A model generated the notes under the pieces. It was given only the letters and a program-made list of their open reading frames with translations. It searched no databases and was not told the origin of the DNA. Of a DNA stretch of 64,000 nt, positions 51,377-62,556 are shown in pieces. How positions within the stretch are numbered: position 1 is the stretch's first letter; each line of letters starts with the position of its first letter. The stretch covers positions 514,810-578,809 of the forward strand of contig MU619237.1 of assembly GCA_025201805.1 (NCBI GenBank), written 5' to 3'. Source of the DNA: Parasitella parasitica. Its lineage: Eukaryota > Mucoromycota > Mucoromycetes > Mucorales > Mucoraceae. The position numbers were made by a program, and so were the translations under genes.

Positions 51377-52367
51377 ATGTTATTTGGAGTGAAATTTACT
51401 CAAGCTTTATACGCAGGGTAAGCCCTTTGCTTCTTTCTTTCTTTCTTTTTTATATTAACTTCTTAATAGAAAAAAAGCAATCAACGTATATCATGAAGAA
51501 GCCATAGACACACTGACTACGGCTGCTACTCCTGCTGCTGCCTGTGTTCGCCAATTGATTACTCCAAGCAATAATAATGTCTCGAACAGCCCTATTCTTC
51601 CTGATGGCGATGAAAATGAATCTACACAAGGCGACAACGGTGTTTATTGTGACGCTAACGAGGACAACCATACGGCTACACCCATATCGGTCCGCCCAGT
51701 TCGCAGTCCGCCTTCGATGTCAATTTCTGATGAAGCATCATTCTCAAATGAACTATTGACATCAACACCACTGTCTTTAACATTGCACGTACCGGGTCCA
51801 AATCGATTTTACGTTGATCATATTGATATCTCAGAGAGATTCTATAACATGCAACAATATGTCTTTAACTTTGTGGAAGCCAATAACTTAACCTTGGAAT
51901 CTGATGTCTATCTCATTATATCGTTATCTTCAATTCTCTTATTACAAAATAACAATCGACTCCACAAAGACATGATCCCGGTTTTTGGCGATAAAATATA
52001 CCAAAAAGTTCGCGAAAGCATCCTTGACTCCCTAAATATGAAGTACAAATTTCCCGGAGAAACTTTGCTTGGAATCATTGAAACTGCACAAAGCGTATAC
52101 AATAAAACCAATAATCGAATCAATGCAGCAGCTTCATTACTCGGCCTAGCAAATACCGCGGATAATCCTTTAGATAAAATAAAACTTATTGTATCCGCAT
52201 CTCAGCTTCTCCAATTTCTGCCTATGGATCCAACATATTCAGACATATGTGAAACAAAGCTCATTACAAGATATATTTTACATGCGATGCAACCTTTATT
52301 TGACAATCATGAGCGCATCTTGTATATTTATTTCCCGCACTTTAATTTATCTAAACCCGCAACTTGA
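51377..52367 (+). CDS. Unknown protein, 312 residues
   Basis: Exons 51377-51417 and 51470-52367 join in phase through a clear intron (gtaagc to ttaatag). The start gives MLFGVKFTQALYAGKKAINV. A Ser/Thr/Asn-rich stretch (about 35-105) separates this from a helical C-terminal part (about 110-310), e.g. NLTLESDVYLIISLSSILLL and ETLLGIIETAQSVYNKTNNR. No signal peptide or known motif. The helical part could be a cyclin- or TPR-like fold, but that is only an impression. Confidence 0.6.
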
Positions 52368-53255
52368 TGCTGCGTACGCTATAGATTAAACTTTTTAGCC
52401 ATATCTGCCAAAAATCCATCAAAGTTTGCCCTTTTCTTTGAAAAATTCAAGAATGACTTTACTTTTACTAAAATATAAAATACAATATCTTGTAGATTTG
52501 TTATCTCTATAAAACTGTGCAAAATGTAAAAATAATCTACCGTAAAAGTGTTGCTATAAAATTGTTTCACTGAAAAAACTTCTTTTCCCTTAAAGTCAAT
52601 ATTTTTCAAGCAATTTTTCTAAATTAACGGTTCTGATCAATTTTTCCAGTTTATATCTTAATTTTTTTCTTACATTGTTAAAGGCTTCAAGGGCGTTTTT
52701 GCGGTGAAAAAGCGTATAATCCTTATTTTCGATTTTGGATGAGGGTGTACAAGGGGTTTTGAGCAGTTCAAAAAGAAATATTAAATTCGCTGAGTTTTAA
52801 GACTTCATGCGCTTGAGAAATGTAAAATGCTATGGCAATGGTATCAAATCCGTGGCATACTCTCTTGAATACCTTCTTTTGTACATATTAGCACTACATA
52901 AAATAGTCAGAGGATAACAAGGAATGCTCTTCATTTAAGCAAAGCAGAAAGAAATATAATTGACAGAAGAGGCTTTGATTATCAAATAGCAATTCAGTAT
53001 ATATGGTAATCAGAGTGAAAAAAATCTGGAGTTACCTGATTTAACAAGTATGAATGGCAGCAACTGTCTTTGTTTGAATGGTTTGTGATACATTTGTGGT
53101 CTCCGGTCATATTGAACGTTCGTGACAGTGATCCCGGCTCGAAGAGATGCATGTGCTGTAATGTCGGAAAGACAAGCACAGGCTGAGATGCGAATATCAT
53201 GTCAATGGCACTGGCAAAACCCATAACAACCTTCTTCTAAAAATATCTAGCAATA
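52368..53255. other. Intergenic region
   Basis: Very AT-rich. ORFs at 52379-52609 and 52994-53224 (both minus) show no motifs. Confidence 0.5.
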
Positions 53256-53928
53256 ATGGGTAAGATCAAGTATCATAAACAATATCAAGATGTGTAAAGA
53301 GTGATGGATTTTGACGTACTGGATGGATGTTGCAGCGAGAAAGAATCAACTAGTTTTAGATAGATGGATTGAAAAATATTTTTTCTCGATCAAGACAATC
53401 GCACCAGGCAGATTAAGACACCACTTCTTTATACAAGCTTGACATGTTGTGTTGGAACGCTCTTTTGACTATGATTTACTAACACGCATTATAGGTAAGG
53501 GACAACCTAGAGGTTTGAACGCTGCTCGTAAGCTCCGTATTCATCGTCGTGACCAACGTTGGGCCGATAAGGCCTACAAGAAGAGAGCTCTTGGTACCGC
53601 TTTCCGTTCTTCTCCTTTCGGTGGCTCCTCTCACGCCAAGGGTATCGTCCTTGAAAAGATTGGTGTCGAAGCCAAGCAACCTAACTCTGCCATTCGTAAG
53701 TGTGTTCGTGTTCAACTCATCAAGAACGGTAAGAGAGTCACTGCTTTCGTCCCCAATGATGGTTGTTTGAACTATGTTGATGAAAACGACGAAGTTTTGA
53801 TTGCTGGTTTCGGTCGTAAGGGCCGTGCTATTGGTGATATTCCTGGTGTCCGTTTCAAGGTTGTCAAGGTCGCAGGTGTCGCTCTCATTGCCTTGTACAA
53901 GGAAAAGAAGGAGAAGCCTAGATCTTAA
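53256..53928 (+). CDS. RPS23: Small-subunit ribosomal protein uS12 (Rps23)
   Basis: Part of the 40S decoding centre. Exon 2 (53495-53928) carries nearly the whole protein, starting [20 protein letters not shown] and ending EKKEKPRS. The decoding loop KQPNSAIRK is intact. Exon 1 has only four coding bases, ATGG at 53256-53259, followed by a 235-nt intron with a gtaaga donor, a perfect branch site tactaac at about 53478-53484, and a tatag acceptor. The product is 145 residues, the normal length. Codon use is strongly biased, as in highly expressed genes. The intron likely holds regulatory elements, as in many ribosomal-protein genes. Confidence 0.95.
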
Positions 53929-54272
53929 ATCATCCGTACTATGTTTATTCTTTGTTTTTTTTTTCTAGTTGATGAAAGACGAAATAATAAAAATTCACAA
54001 CAACTTGACAGATTTCTTATACACATATGTCATGTAAACGCATGGATTTTGGAGCAGCTATAGACCAAGATGGAAGAGCGTATAGGAGAAATTGTTTATG
54101 ACAGATATTTTTTCTTTTTTTACGTAAAACATTAATGCCATGATGCCGCAATTAGACAAGTGAGCTACACGCCATCTCTGGTTTGTAACTCCAGCTCTAA
54201 GGCAGCTCTATAGCATTGCCATTTCATCCAGACACTCAAAGTCAGGTCAATATTAATTGCAGGCGTACTGAA

Positions 54273-54566
54273 ATGTCGAATTTCTTTCAATTTGAAGCAA
54301 TTTCGAGTGTCGATTATTGTGCATCAACGCCAGGAATATTATTGAGTTGTTGTCAATAGACACAAGTTTTGTCCGCATGTCGGATTGACAGAGATGTTGC
54401 ACACGCATTGCAACATCTGAAAAGAAAACTAAACACTGTCAACCGTACAATTTCTGCTTTAAATTTTCGAATATACAAATATAATTCTATGCTTATTAGT
54501 AACAATCTTTTAGCAAAGCTTGAGCAGGACACTGTTCTAGTTGCATGTACTTCATTGCTTGATTGA
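54273..54566 (+). pseudogene. Interrupted small coiled-coil ORF
   Basis: From ATG 54273 a frame reads 28 codons to an in-frame TAG (54357-54359) and then stays open to TGA 54564-54566 in the same frame, for 97 codons plus one stop in total. The second part is helical (HALQHLKRKLNTVNRTI). The TAG could instead be the end of an intron, but no donor restores phase. It could be a small gene with a nonsense mutation or a missed exon. Family unknown. Confidence 0.3.
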
Positions 54567-54832
54567 GTTTTTTTTATTCATTTCGGGATGTTCGCTGTAG
54601 AGCGTCCCATGCATAGTGGCTGATGAACCAAGCCCAATCCCTAAGCTGATTGTTAAGCTCTTTGGAGATTGAAGCAATTAGGGATGTTACAAATCTCTAT
54701 TCTCTCAATGAGACGCTTTCAAATTTGTTCTAGTACATTCGGATGTTAAAAGAAAAAGACATTATTTCATGGGCTTTTACGTCATATCATTGGCCATACG
54801 ATGTAGAACACACTGGAAATTTAGGCCATTTG

Positions 54833-54843
54833 CATATATAAAA
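54833..54843 (+). promoter_or_regulatory. Possible TATA box of the DnaJ gene
   Basis: catatataaaa about 95 nt upstream of the ATG at 54938. Confidence 0.5.
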
Positions 54844-54937
54844 ATCCCATGTTTGTTTCTGATTTCACTTTCTTTTCATCTTTTTTTTTTTCTTCTTCCT
54901 TTCCTTCTCGCTTTGCAAACACAAATATTCAGCTACA

Positions 54938-56159
54938 ATGGGTAAAGATTATTATACTATTCTCGGCATTTCCAAAGATGCAGATGATGATACGATCAAA
55001 AAAGCCTATCGTAAATTAGGTATGTCAAATGAAGCAGTTTATGCGTTTGTATAGACCAAATACTAACATCTTGACAGCCCTAAAATGGCATCCTGATAGA
55101 AACAAGGATAAGTCTGATGTCGCTCATGCAAAATTTCAAGAAATTGGTGAAGCGTATGAAGTGTTGAGCGATAAAAACAAGCGTGCCATCTTTGATCAAT
55201 ATGGCGAAGAAGGCCTTAAAGGACGTGGTCCAGCTCCAGATGAAGGCGGTGCACCTGGAGGCTTTCCTGCAGGTGCTGGCGGCTTCCCTGGAGGTGGAGG
55301 AACCTTCCATTTCTCATCGAGCGGTCCTGGAGGTGCTGGTGGCGGCTTTCATCCTTCCGATGCTGACGATATCTTTAAACACTTCTTTGCTTCCTTTGGC
55401 GGAGGAGGTATGGGAGGTATGGGAGGTATGGGCGGTATGGGCGGCATGGGCGGCATGGGCGGCACGGGATCCAGGGGAGCCAGAGGAGGCATGGGCGGCA
55501 TGGGCAGTATGGGTAGCGATGGTGGTATGCCCGGCGGTTTCTCATTTAGCAGTGGCGGCGGCATGCCTGGTGGTGGTGGTCGTGGTTTCGGACAAGCTCA
55601 ACAATACGAAGATGAAAAACCTCCTGCCATCAAACGTCCTCTCCCTATCTCTCTTGAAGACCTGTACAAAGGTGCTGTCAAACGTCTAAAGGTTACTCGT
55701 AAAATTCGCGACGGGGCTACTGGTCATCCTACCTCCACAGACAAAATTTTGACTATCAATGTGAAGCCTGGCTGGAAAGCGGGCACGAAAATTAGATTTC
55801 CTGGCGAAGGCGATGAGCTCGAGAATGGCCAAACCCAAGATATTGAGTTTGTAGTCGAAGAAAAGCCCCATAATGTATTCAAACGTGAGGGCGATAATCT
55901 TCGTATGACCATCTCACTCACTTTGGTCGAAGCTTTAACTGGGTTCCAAAAAACCATAAAAACTCTAGACGATCGTACCTTGAGCGTCAATAATACCAAA
56001 TCCGTTATTCATTCTGGACAAGAGTCGCGTGTTCGCAATGAAGGTATGCCTAATTCCAAGACTGGCGGAAAAGGCGACTTGATCATTACCTACGATGTAA
56101 AGTTCCCTACTTCCTTGACAGAAACTCAAAAGGAAGCTGTCAAGAAAGCTCTTTCTTAG
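54938..56159 (+). CDS. SIS1: Class II DnaJ/Hsp40 (Sis1/DNAJB1 type)
   Basis: Co-chaperone of Hsp70. Exons 54938-55019 and 55078-56159 give 387 residues. The J domain (1-70) has KWHPDRN with the HPD that stimulates Hsp70. The G/F and G/M-rich linker (about 77-190) includes a run of GGM units, as in Sis1. No CxxCxGxG zinc repeats occur, so it is class II. The C-terminal client-binding domains carry [20 protein letters not shown] and [18 protein letters not shown]. The intron has a tactaac branch site. Confidence 0.93.
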
Positions 56160-56696
56160 ATCCGATCTTTCGCACACGGACACACCCTCTCACACATTTA
56201 CGCTCATACACACTCACATTTTCATAATATACGTACGCATCATTTATATATATTCATATATAATCACTAATGTTAGATATCTCTCCTTTGACTTGTCTTT
56301 TTTTTCCCCTTCATTCATATTCAATGTATATGTATATAATAAAGATAATGTATTTTTTCTTGCACACATTTGATGTAGCTAAATAGCTTTTTACAATATA
56401 GCATGATGTCTAAGAATCGTTTGTGTCCAGGGAGGACCTGGAAATCTTGATCCTTTCCAGAACATTGAAAATGCACTCGGGGCTCTAGTTCGGTATCTGT
56501 AAATTCCTTTACTTATCACAGTGCTGCTTATAAACAGAGGAGATCAGTAATGTTGAAGCGTTAAAGCCAGACTAGAGAGAGTTCAAAGCTTTTGTTGGAA
56601 CCCAGCCTCATGGTTTTGTATGCAGGCTATTCCCACCTTTTCTCTCCCTCTCTCTCTCCCTCTCTCTCTCCCTCTCTCAAGGAACGACAGCAACCT
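56160..56696. other. Intergenic region with (CT)n tract
   Basis: Holds a (CTCTCTCTCC)n-like tract at about 56639-56679 right before the F-box ATG, probably in its 5' UTR. No gene. Confidence 0.6.
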
Positions 56697-58502
56697 ATGG
56701 ACAAGTTACCAAGAGAGCTGCATTTATACATTTTATCGCATCTCAACTTTAAAGACAAGCTGCAATGCAATTTGGTTTCGCAGCAGTGGCATAATCGGCT
56801 GAAACACAACATATTATACAACGCACTTTTATTCAGAAACCCTGACCATCTAGGGCAAGCAATCCAGTTTTTCAGCAGCAAGATGTTTAAGCTCTCGGTG
56901 CACCGTGTTGATATGTCCCTGTGCGAGCTGCCAATATCGTCGTTTATAAAACTACCGCTTGTTTTCCCTCGTCTTAGACACCTCCAAATTGCAGATTTTG
57001 ATCCTAAATTCAAGTCTGCTCGACGTTCTCTGGAGGAGGAAGCAGCCATCATGGACTCGTTTGAAAAAGGAGTGCAGAAATTCGAGTATCTTGAAGAAAT
57101 CGTCGAAAAATCTGGTAATTATCCCGTCATCATGTCATTTCTCAAAGCTCCCAGGCCTGTCTACCTGACATCCATCAATATCACATACAACAAAAGGCAC
57201 GGATCCATTGGAAAGTATCGCGACAACTTGCGATCTCTGGTTGAACTCGCCAAAAATGCACCGTTCCTCGAGCATTTTAGTGCTCGCTTCACTTTTATGA
57301 GTCTATTGGATTTTGAGCAGCTGCATTTGCACTGTCCCAAGCTGCGTGCTATCTCGATAACCACTCAGATATGTGATATCAGTGCAGACTTGGGCAAGTG
57401 GTTCGAAAGTGCTGCTGATTTTGAGCACTTTGCACCCTACTACAGAGCCAATATCGAAGGCGTGTCTGTAGTGAAGCCAGCGCAGCATCTCAAGTATTTG
57501 AAAATCAAACTAGCAAAGTCGTTTACGGCAATCAGGGAAACCGAGATAACAGCTATCACAATCAATAACTGGCTTCGGTATATAGGACACAAGTACCCAA
57601 GCCTGTTAAGCCTTGAGTTTCATAAAATCAGTAATGGACTTGAAGGCATGCAAATGCCAGAAAAGCTGTTTAAGGAGAGTATGTGTTGCGCACTATCCAA
57701 ACTCGTACATCTGGAGAGCCTCAGTTCCAACATTGTCCCATTTACAACTGACGTTGTCAAGTCAATGTCCAACACTACCGGTAAACTGAATAACTGTACT
57801 CTTCACAGCTACAAATACTACACGGTTCAGAAGCAGCTGGATCGTCTGCAGCTTATGAATAGGAGCGATCAGTTAAAATCAATGCAGATAATCAGCAACA
57901 AAAACAGTTCATTGCACATGCCAATAGAATTTGACGCGCTCAATGGGTTTTGTAATCTGACATATCTGACAGTAACATCACACATCGATCATTGCCAAAT
58001 ACAAGTTTCTCTTTTATTGAGCCATGCATCCAATTTGGAGTTTTTAGCATTATCTGGAGTATGTCCTACGTTTGATGCCGAGCTAACTGGCCGTCAGCAA
58101 ACGGCAACGAAGCTGAAAACTCTTCAAATACGAAAGTTTGGCTTTTTCATGTCGCTAGCTTGGCACAGCTTGAACCTGGCATTGAAGAACGACATTCTGC
58201 CCTATTGCCCAATGCTTACAAGGTTTGATTTCAGTACAATTCGTGCAGAATATTGCAATACAATATGGTCAGATACACCGTTTCTTCTGGCCCTAGATTT
58301 TCGAAACAACCTTCATCTGAAAAAAGTCAATATTAATTTGCTGGCTAGTAAAGCATACCGGATCAATGGGCGGCAGCAGGAAATCAATCGCTGCCCGTTT
58401 GCAGTGTTACCGCTCTTTCCAGAAGACACCCATGAATATCCTGCTTGTACTCTGATTGATCTACCTCACCCGGTTCTTCTAAATAAAGACGTTATTGAGT
58501 AG
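56697..58502 (+). CDS. F-box protein with LRR-like region
   Basis: Single exon, 601 residues. The F-box is at residues 1-45: MDKLPRELHLYILSHLNFKD then QCNLVSQQWHN. The remaining 550 residues contain irregular leucine-rich repeats (e.g. LRHLQIADFD, NLTYLTVTSH), the usual substrate-binding part of SCF ubiquitin ligases. The ATG at 56697 begins the F-box directly; the open frame extends 35 codons upstream only through the (CT)n tract, so the later start is preferred. Such intronless F-box genes are numerous in Mucorales. The substrate is unknown. Confidence 0.82.
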   Translation: MDKLPRELHLYILSHLNFKDKLQCNLVSQQWHNRLKHNILYNALLFRNPDHLGQAIQFFSSKMFKLSVHRVDMSLCELPISSFIKLPLVFPRLRHLQIADFDPKFKSARRSLEEEAAIMDSFEKGVQKFEYLEEIVEKSGNYPVIMSFLKAPRPVYLTSINITYNKRHGSIGKYRDNLRSLVELAKNAPFLEHFSARFTFMSLLDFEQLHLHCPKLRAISITTQICDISADLGKWFESAADFEHFAPYYRANIEGVSVVKPAQHLKYLKIKLAKSFTAIRETEITAITINNWLRYIGHKYPSLLSLEFHKISNGLEGMQMPEKLFKESMCCALSKLVHLESLSSNIVPFTTDVVKSMSNTTGKLNNCTLHSYKYYTVQKQLDRLQLMNRSDQLKSMQIISNKNSSLHMPIEFDALNGFCNLTYLTVTSHIDHCQIQVSLLLSHASNLEFLALSGVCPTFDAELTGRQQTATKLKTLQIRKFGFFMSLAWHSLNLALKNDILPYCPMLTRFDFSTIRAEYCNTIWSDTPFLLALDFRNNLHLKKVNINLLASKAYRINGRQQEINRCPFAVLPLFPEDTHEYPACTLIDLPHPVLLNKDVIE

Positions 58503-58740
58503 TAAAGTTTTCCGTGCATGTGCTGAGAAGTCGCAAATCTTGAATTGGACGTTTCTCAAGATTTCTCTGAATAGGGGTATTACGATACATCTGAAATTAA
58601 CAATAATCCATCAGGTGCGCTCAATATTCAACAGATACAATCTCTAGTGTGGGCAGTTCCGCCCACTTCCACCACAACAACCATTTTAAGCCCAGGAAAC
58701 TGATATTGCAAAACTTTTTTTTTATTCTTTTATCATTTCC

Positions 58741-60407
58741 ATGGAAAATCCGGTAACTGCAGTAGATGCTACGAGCAGCAGCATGAACGAAAACGAAGCT
58801 ATACCCGTGGGGGACGATATGACAGTAGCCACCGGCTATACTGTCTTTTTCCCCGATTTTACTGAGCCATGCACGTTGATCAGCTCAACCGGTGATAGAT
58901 ACAACGACACTATACGCAATAGTCTTGCCAAAGATGCACACATAATCCAGCAAAGAGTCGATTTAGAGCATCAATCGTCAAACAACGACTTTTTCCGTAA
59001 CGCTAAATGGTACCAAGACTTTTTATATTTAACCGAAAATAAAGCTAATCAAATTGGCAGGTCGCCCGATGGATCTTGTTTACTGACAAATAATGCAGAT
59101 GATGTCCTTCGCCTATTTCAATTGTAATAGTGATGCATCCGTTGTAATGCGATTCTTTGTAGCCACTAATCTATTTTACGCTAGGCCTGCCAATGTGTAC
59201 CAAGACAGCGAGCATGGAAATTCGGTCTTGCCTATGACGGCGACACTGGGCATCCGAGAGGGAGAGTCAGTATACGATTTTGCCTGGTTTCCATTGATGA
59301 ATGCTCAAGGTAAGCCATGAGTCTTTTTTTTTTTTTTTTCACTAAACCTGCACTTGGAGCTGAACATTGCTTGCAGATGCTTCGACATGTTGTTTTATTA
59401 CATCTGTGCGAGATCACCCTGTTCAACTTTGGGATTATACTGGGGCTGTGCGAGCATCTTATCGAGCTATCGACCACTGTGAGCGATTTATAGGGCCTAA
59501 TGTGCTTGCATTCAATTTAGACGGATCAAAGTGAGTGTTGTGAATGGTATTTTGGCTGGTTTTATAAAGATGCAAAGGGGCGACTGACAGCAGCATTCTA
59601 GAATTTATTGCGGCTATGAGAATATGGTCGAGATTTTTGACGTTCAAACGGGCGACAGCACCAAACACCCTACCATCCCCAAGCGCAAAACAAAAAAAGG
59701 ACAAAAGGGCATTATTTCGTGCATTGACTTTAGTACGGATGGTCTCTATGCGGCGGGATCATACAGTCAGTCGATTGGCATCTATGATCAACATAACAAT
59801 GAGCTTTGCCTGAAGCTTACAGGGCTTGATGGAGGGGGGCCCACTCAGGTACAGTTTTCAAAAGACGGCCTGTATTTGTATTCAGCATCTAGACACAGTA
59901 ATAGTATACTGTGCTGGGATATTCGTGATTCAGCCAACGTCCTGTTCGAATTGCCTCGTCCTGGTAAAACAAACCAACGCATGCAATTCGATATAGACGC
60001 CACTGGGAAGCATCTCATGACAGGCGACATTCGAGGAAACGTATTGATATACGACATTTCTACAGCAGCTGCAGAAGACATTGAGACAAAACAAAGACTA
60101 CTAACATCGTTCAAAGCACACGATGGTAAAAAATTTGCAACATTATTATATTATGGGTTATAGTAACGCTAGTGTTGTAGACATTACTTCGTGCGCGACG
60201 TTCAACCCTGTGTATCCTGTCATTGCAACGTGCTCGGGCCAGCGTAAATTTGTATTGCCTTGTGCAGACAGTGACGACGAACAAGAAGAAGGGGATGACG
60301 ATGATGAGCTCATTATAGATAATACATTAAAGACATGGCGAATGAATGGCCACCATGAGTGGTTTCCATACGAGAATGCAGCAACAGAACAAGAGCTACA
60401 GCAGTAA
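58741..60407 (+). CDS. WRAP53: WRAP53/TCAB1-like WD40 protein
   Basis: Exons 58741-59123, 59185-59309, 59377-59530, 59602-60125 and 60181-60407 give 470 residues forming a WD40 propeller. The TCAB1 family pattern is clear: GRSPDGSCLLTNNADDVLRL, REGESVYDFAWFPLMNA, then TCCFITSVRDHPVQLWD, later IYCGYENMVEIFDVQTG and QRMQFDIDATGKHLMTGD, then NPVYPVIATCSGQRKF. In animals TCAB1 binds CAB-box RNAs and brings telomerase RNA to Cajal bodies. The C-terminus carries an acidic insert (about 425-440). The last intron ends at gttgtag; other acceptors give stops. Confidence 0.88.
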
Positions 60408-60480
60408 AAAAAAAAAAAGCATTATACCAAATTGTACATATCAATAAATCTCTCTCTTTCTCTCTCCTTTTGTTTATTAC

Positions 60481-61796
60481 TCAACACAACTCATATTGTG
60501 GATCAAACAAGGTACTAACGCTTTCGCCGAAATGTATTCTTCTAATAGCCTCTGCAAATAAAGGAGCCACTGGCAAGATCAAGAATTTGCTACATTTTTG
60601 GGTGTGCTGATCCTGTGGCACAGAGTCGCTGACAATGACATGGTCCAAATAACTCTGCTGGATCCTCTCGACAGCATCACCTGATAACACGGCATGTGTG
60701 ATGAGTGCATATATTTTAGTGGCCCCATTTTCATGCAACAACTTGGCCGCCTTGGTGATTGTGAACGAGGTGTCTGCAATATCGTCAATCAAGATACAGA
60801 CCTTGTCACGTACATCGCCCACCAGCATCAAATCATGCTTCTGAGGCTTGTCAGGGCGGCGGCGCTCTTTATGGATCAGGGCAAAATCCATGTGTAATTT
60901 CTCGGCAATACTAGTCGCCCGCTTTGCACCGCCGGCATCAGGGGAAACGATAACGGCCTCGCCGTGGTTGGGTATGTTGCGATAAATGTATTTGCCCATT
61001 GAAGGCAACGAAGACAGGTTGTCTACAGGGCAGTCAAAGAAACCTTGAAACTGACAAGGGTTAGTCAAAATGATAGTATATAGCCGAAATGCAGTTTCCT
61101 TACTTGAGGATCATGCAAATCCATGGTGATGATATGATCTGCGCCTGCACATGTCAACAATTCGGCAATCAAAGTGCCCGACCGAACAACCCATTGCTTG
61201 TATCCATCATTTGTGTTGCTGTTTTGCTGGTAGAGCTGCTGGATAGCAGAACTAGTGATGCCTCTATTATTATTATTATTGCTATTATTATTATTAGTGC
61301 CGTTGTGGCCGCCCAACATGATTTGATGTCCAAGGTCTAGGTCGCTCGACAACCTTGAAAAGGCCGTGTTCGGAACAGCAGGTTGAAACGGATTATCGGC
61401 GTATTCGTTTTTAGGTGTCGACGGCATAGTTTTGGGGGTGGAAGGCACTGTCATGGGCGGAGGGCGGATGAATGGAGCGCCAGAGCGTTTGAAAGGAGCG
61501 TCAGGCTGCCTGGAGTAAGGAAAGAAAGGAATAACAGCGGTAACTTTTCTAGCTGAAGCAGTTTTACAGGCTTGAATCATAATGCACAGTTCAAAGAAAT
61601 TGTCGTTAACATGTCCACTGCCTGATTGGACAATGTAAACGTCTTGCTCACGAACAGACTCGTATAATTCAACGCTGGTTTCGTTGTTGCTGAATTTGGA
61701 AAGACGAGATTTACCAGGTTCAATACCAAGACGATCGCATATTTCTTGCACAAGTTGAGGATGAGAAGAGCCTCCAAATACAATTGGGCCTCTCAT
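60481..61796 (-). CDS. PRS: Ribose-phosphate pyrophosphokinase with insertion
   Basis: Makes PRPP for purine, pyrimidine, NAD, His and Trp synthesis. Exons 61104-61796 and 60481-61050 give 420 residues. The N-terminal half has [20 protein letters not shown] and [19 protein letters not shown]. About 105 residues (Pro/Ser/Asn-rich, with an Asn run) are inserted right after the flexible catalytic loop, before [20 protein letters not shown]. The PRPP-binding motif [14 protein letters not shown] is complete. Such insertions occur in some yeast Prs subunits that work in hetero-oligomers, so this may be one subunit of a mixed complex. The (ATT)n tract at about 61262-61297 encodes the Asn run. Confidence 0.9.
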
Positions 61797-61942
61797 GTTT
61801 TATTGATGCTTTTGCGAGAACAAAAGAAAAAGAAAGGAAGATTTTTCTGTGTTACTATTTGCGTAAAGTTGTTTTATACTAAAGCTGGTTTATTAAATGA
61901 GAGAAATAAGCCATCCCCATGCTATTGGACAGCTGCAGGAAT
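61797..61942. other. Short intergenic region
   Basis: 146 nt between the PRPP synthetase start and the 3' end of the SCP2 gene; same direction. Confidence 0.5.
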
Positions 61943-62477
61943 TCACAGTTTGCCCTTGCCCACCAGCCGCCTGAAAATGCCGTCTAACCTTGTGGCTAAA
62001 TCCATCCTTCCTTTAATTTTCAGCTTACCCAACATGAAGGCTCGTTGACCTATGCAGGATACACACATTTAGTATCTAATATGCAGACACGTAGCTGCTC
62101 TCCTTGCTTACCACTCAGCCTTCCTTTGACAAGATCCACAAAATCGCCATCACAAACATACAGAACCACATCGGGGGATAATGACTCATTCAATAAAAAA
62201 TCACCTCGAAGCACTAGACCATCTCTTTTCAAATCAAGAGCATACATTTTTTCAGTTTTTGTTTGGCCGTTCTTTATGACGAATGCAAACACTCCGGATA
62301 TCTGTGCAATTTGGTTTTAATAAGCAACTATATATCTCGCTATGCACTGATTGTTACTTGATCCAGAAGCTTGGATTTATCGCTTTTTTTTAACGATTGC
62401 AAGGCAGTCTCCAGGTATTTAAATACAGCATCACTCTTGAAGTCTGCTTGATTGACACTTGGAGCAGTTGAAGACAT
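61943..62477 (-). CDS. SCP2 sterol-carrier-domain protein
   Basis: Exons 62358-62477, 62112-62301 and 61943-62049 give 138 residues, a single SCP2 domain. ISGVFAFVIKNGQTKTEKMY and LSPDVVLYVCDGDFVDLVKG match the fold, and the terminal helix reads AFMLGKLKIKGRMDLATRL, a hallmark. It ends GKGKL, which is close to but not a classic peroxisomal SKL signal, so peroxisomal targeting is possible but not certain. Such proteins bind fatty acyl chains or sterols. Confidence 0.88.
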
Positions 62478-62556
62478 GAGCAAAAAGAGTAAAGCACGGA
62501 AGAGAAAGGTGAGAAAATGCGTTGCATAAAACATAACCACATGATTTTATTTATGG

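Larger units (their letters stand above)
53929..54937. other. Intergenic region with a broken ORF and a TATA box
   Basis: Contains the interrupted ORF at 54273-54566. A TATA box, catatataaaa, lies at 54833-54843, about 95 nt before the DnaJ gene's ATG. A T/C-rich stretch follows at 54876-54908. No clear heat-shock elements were seen. Confidence 0.5.
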
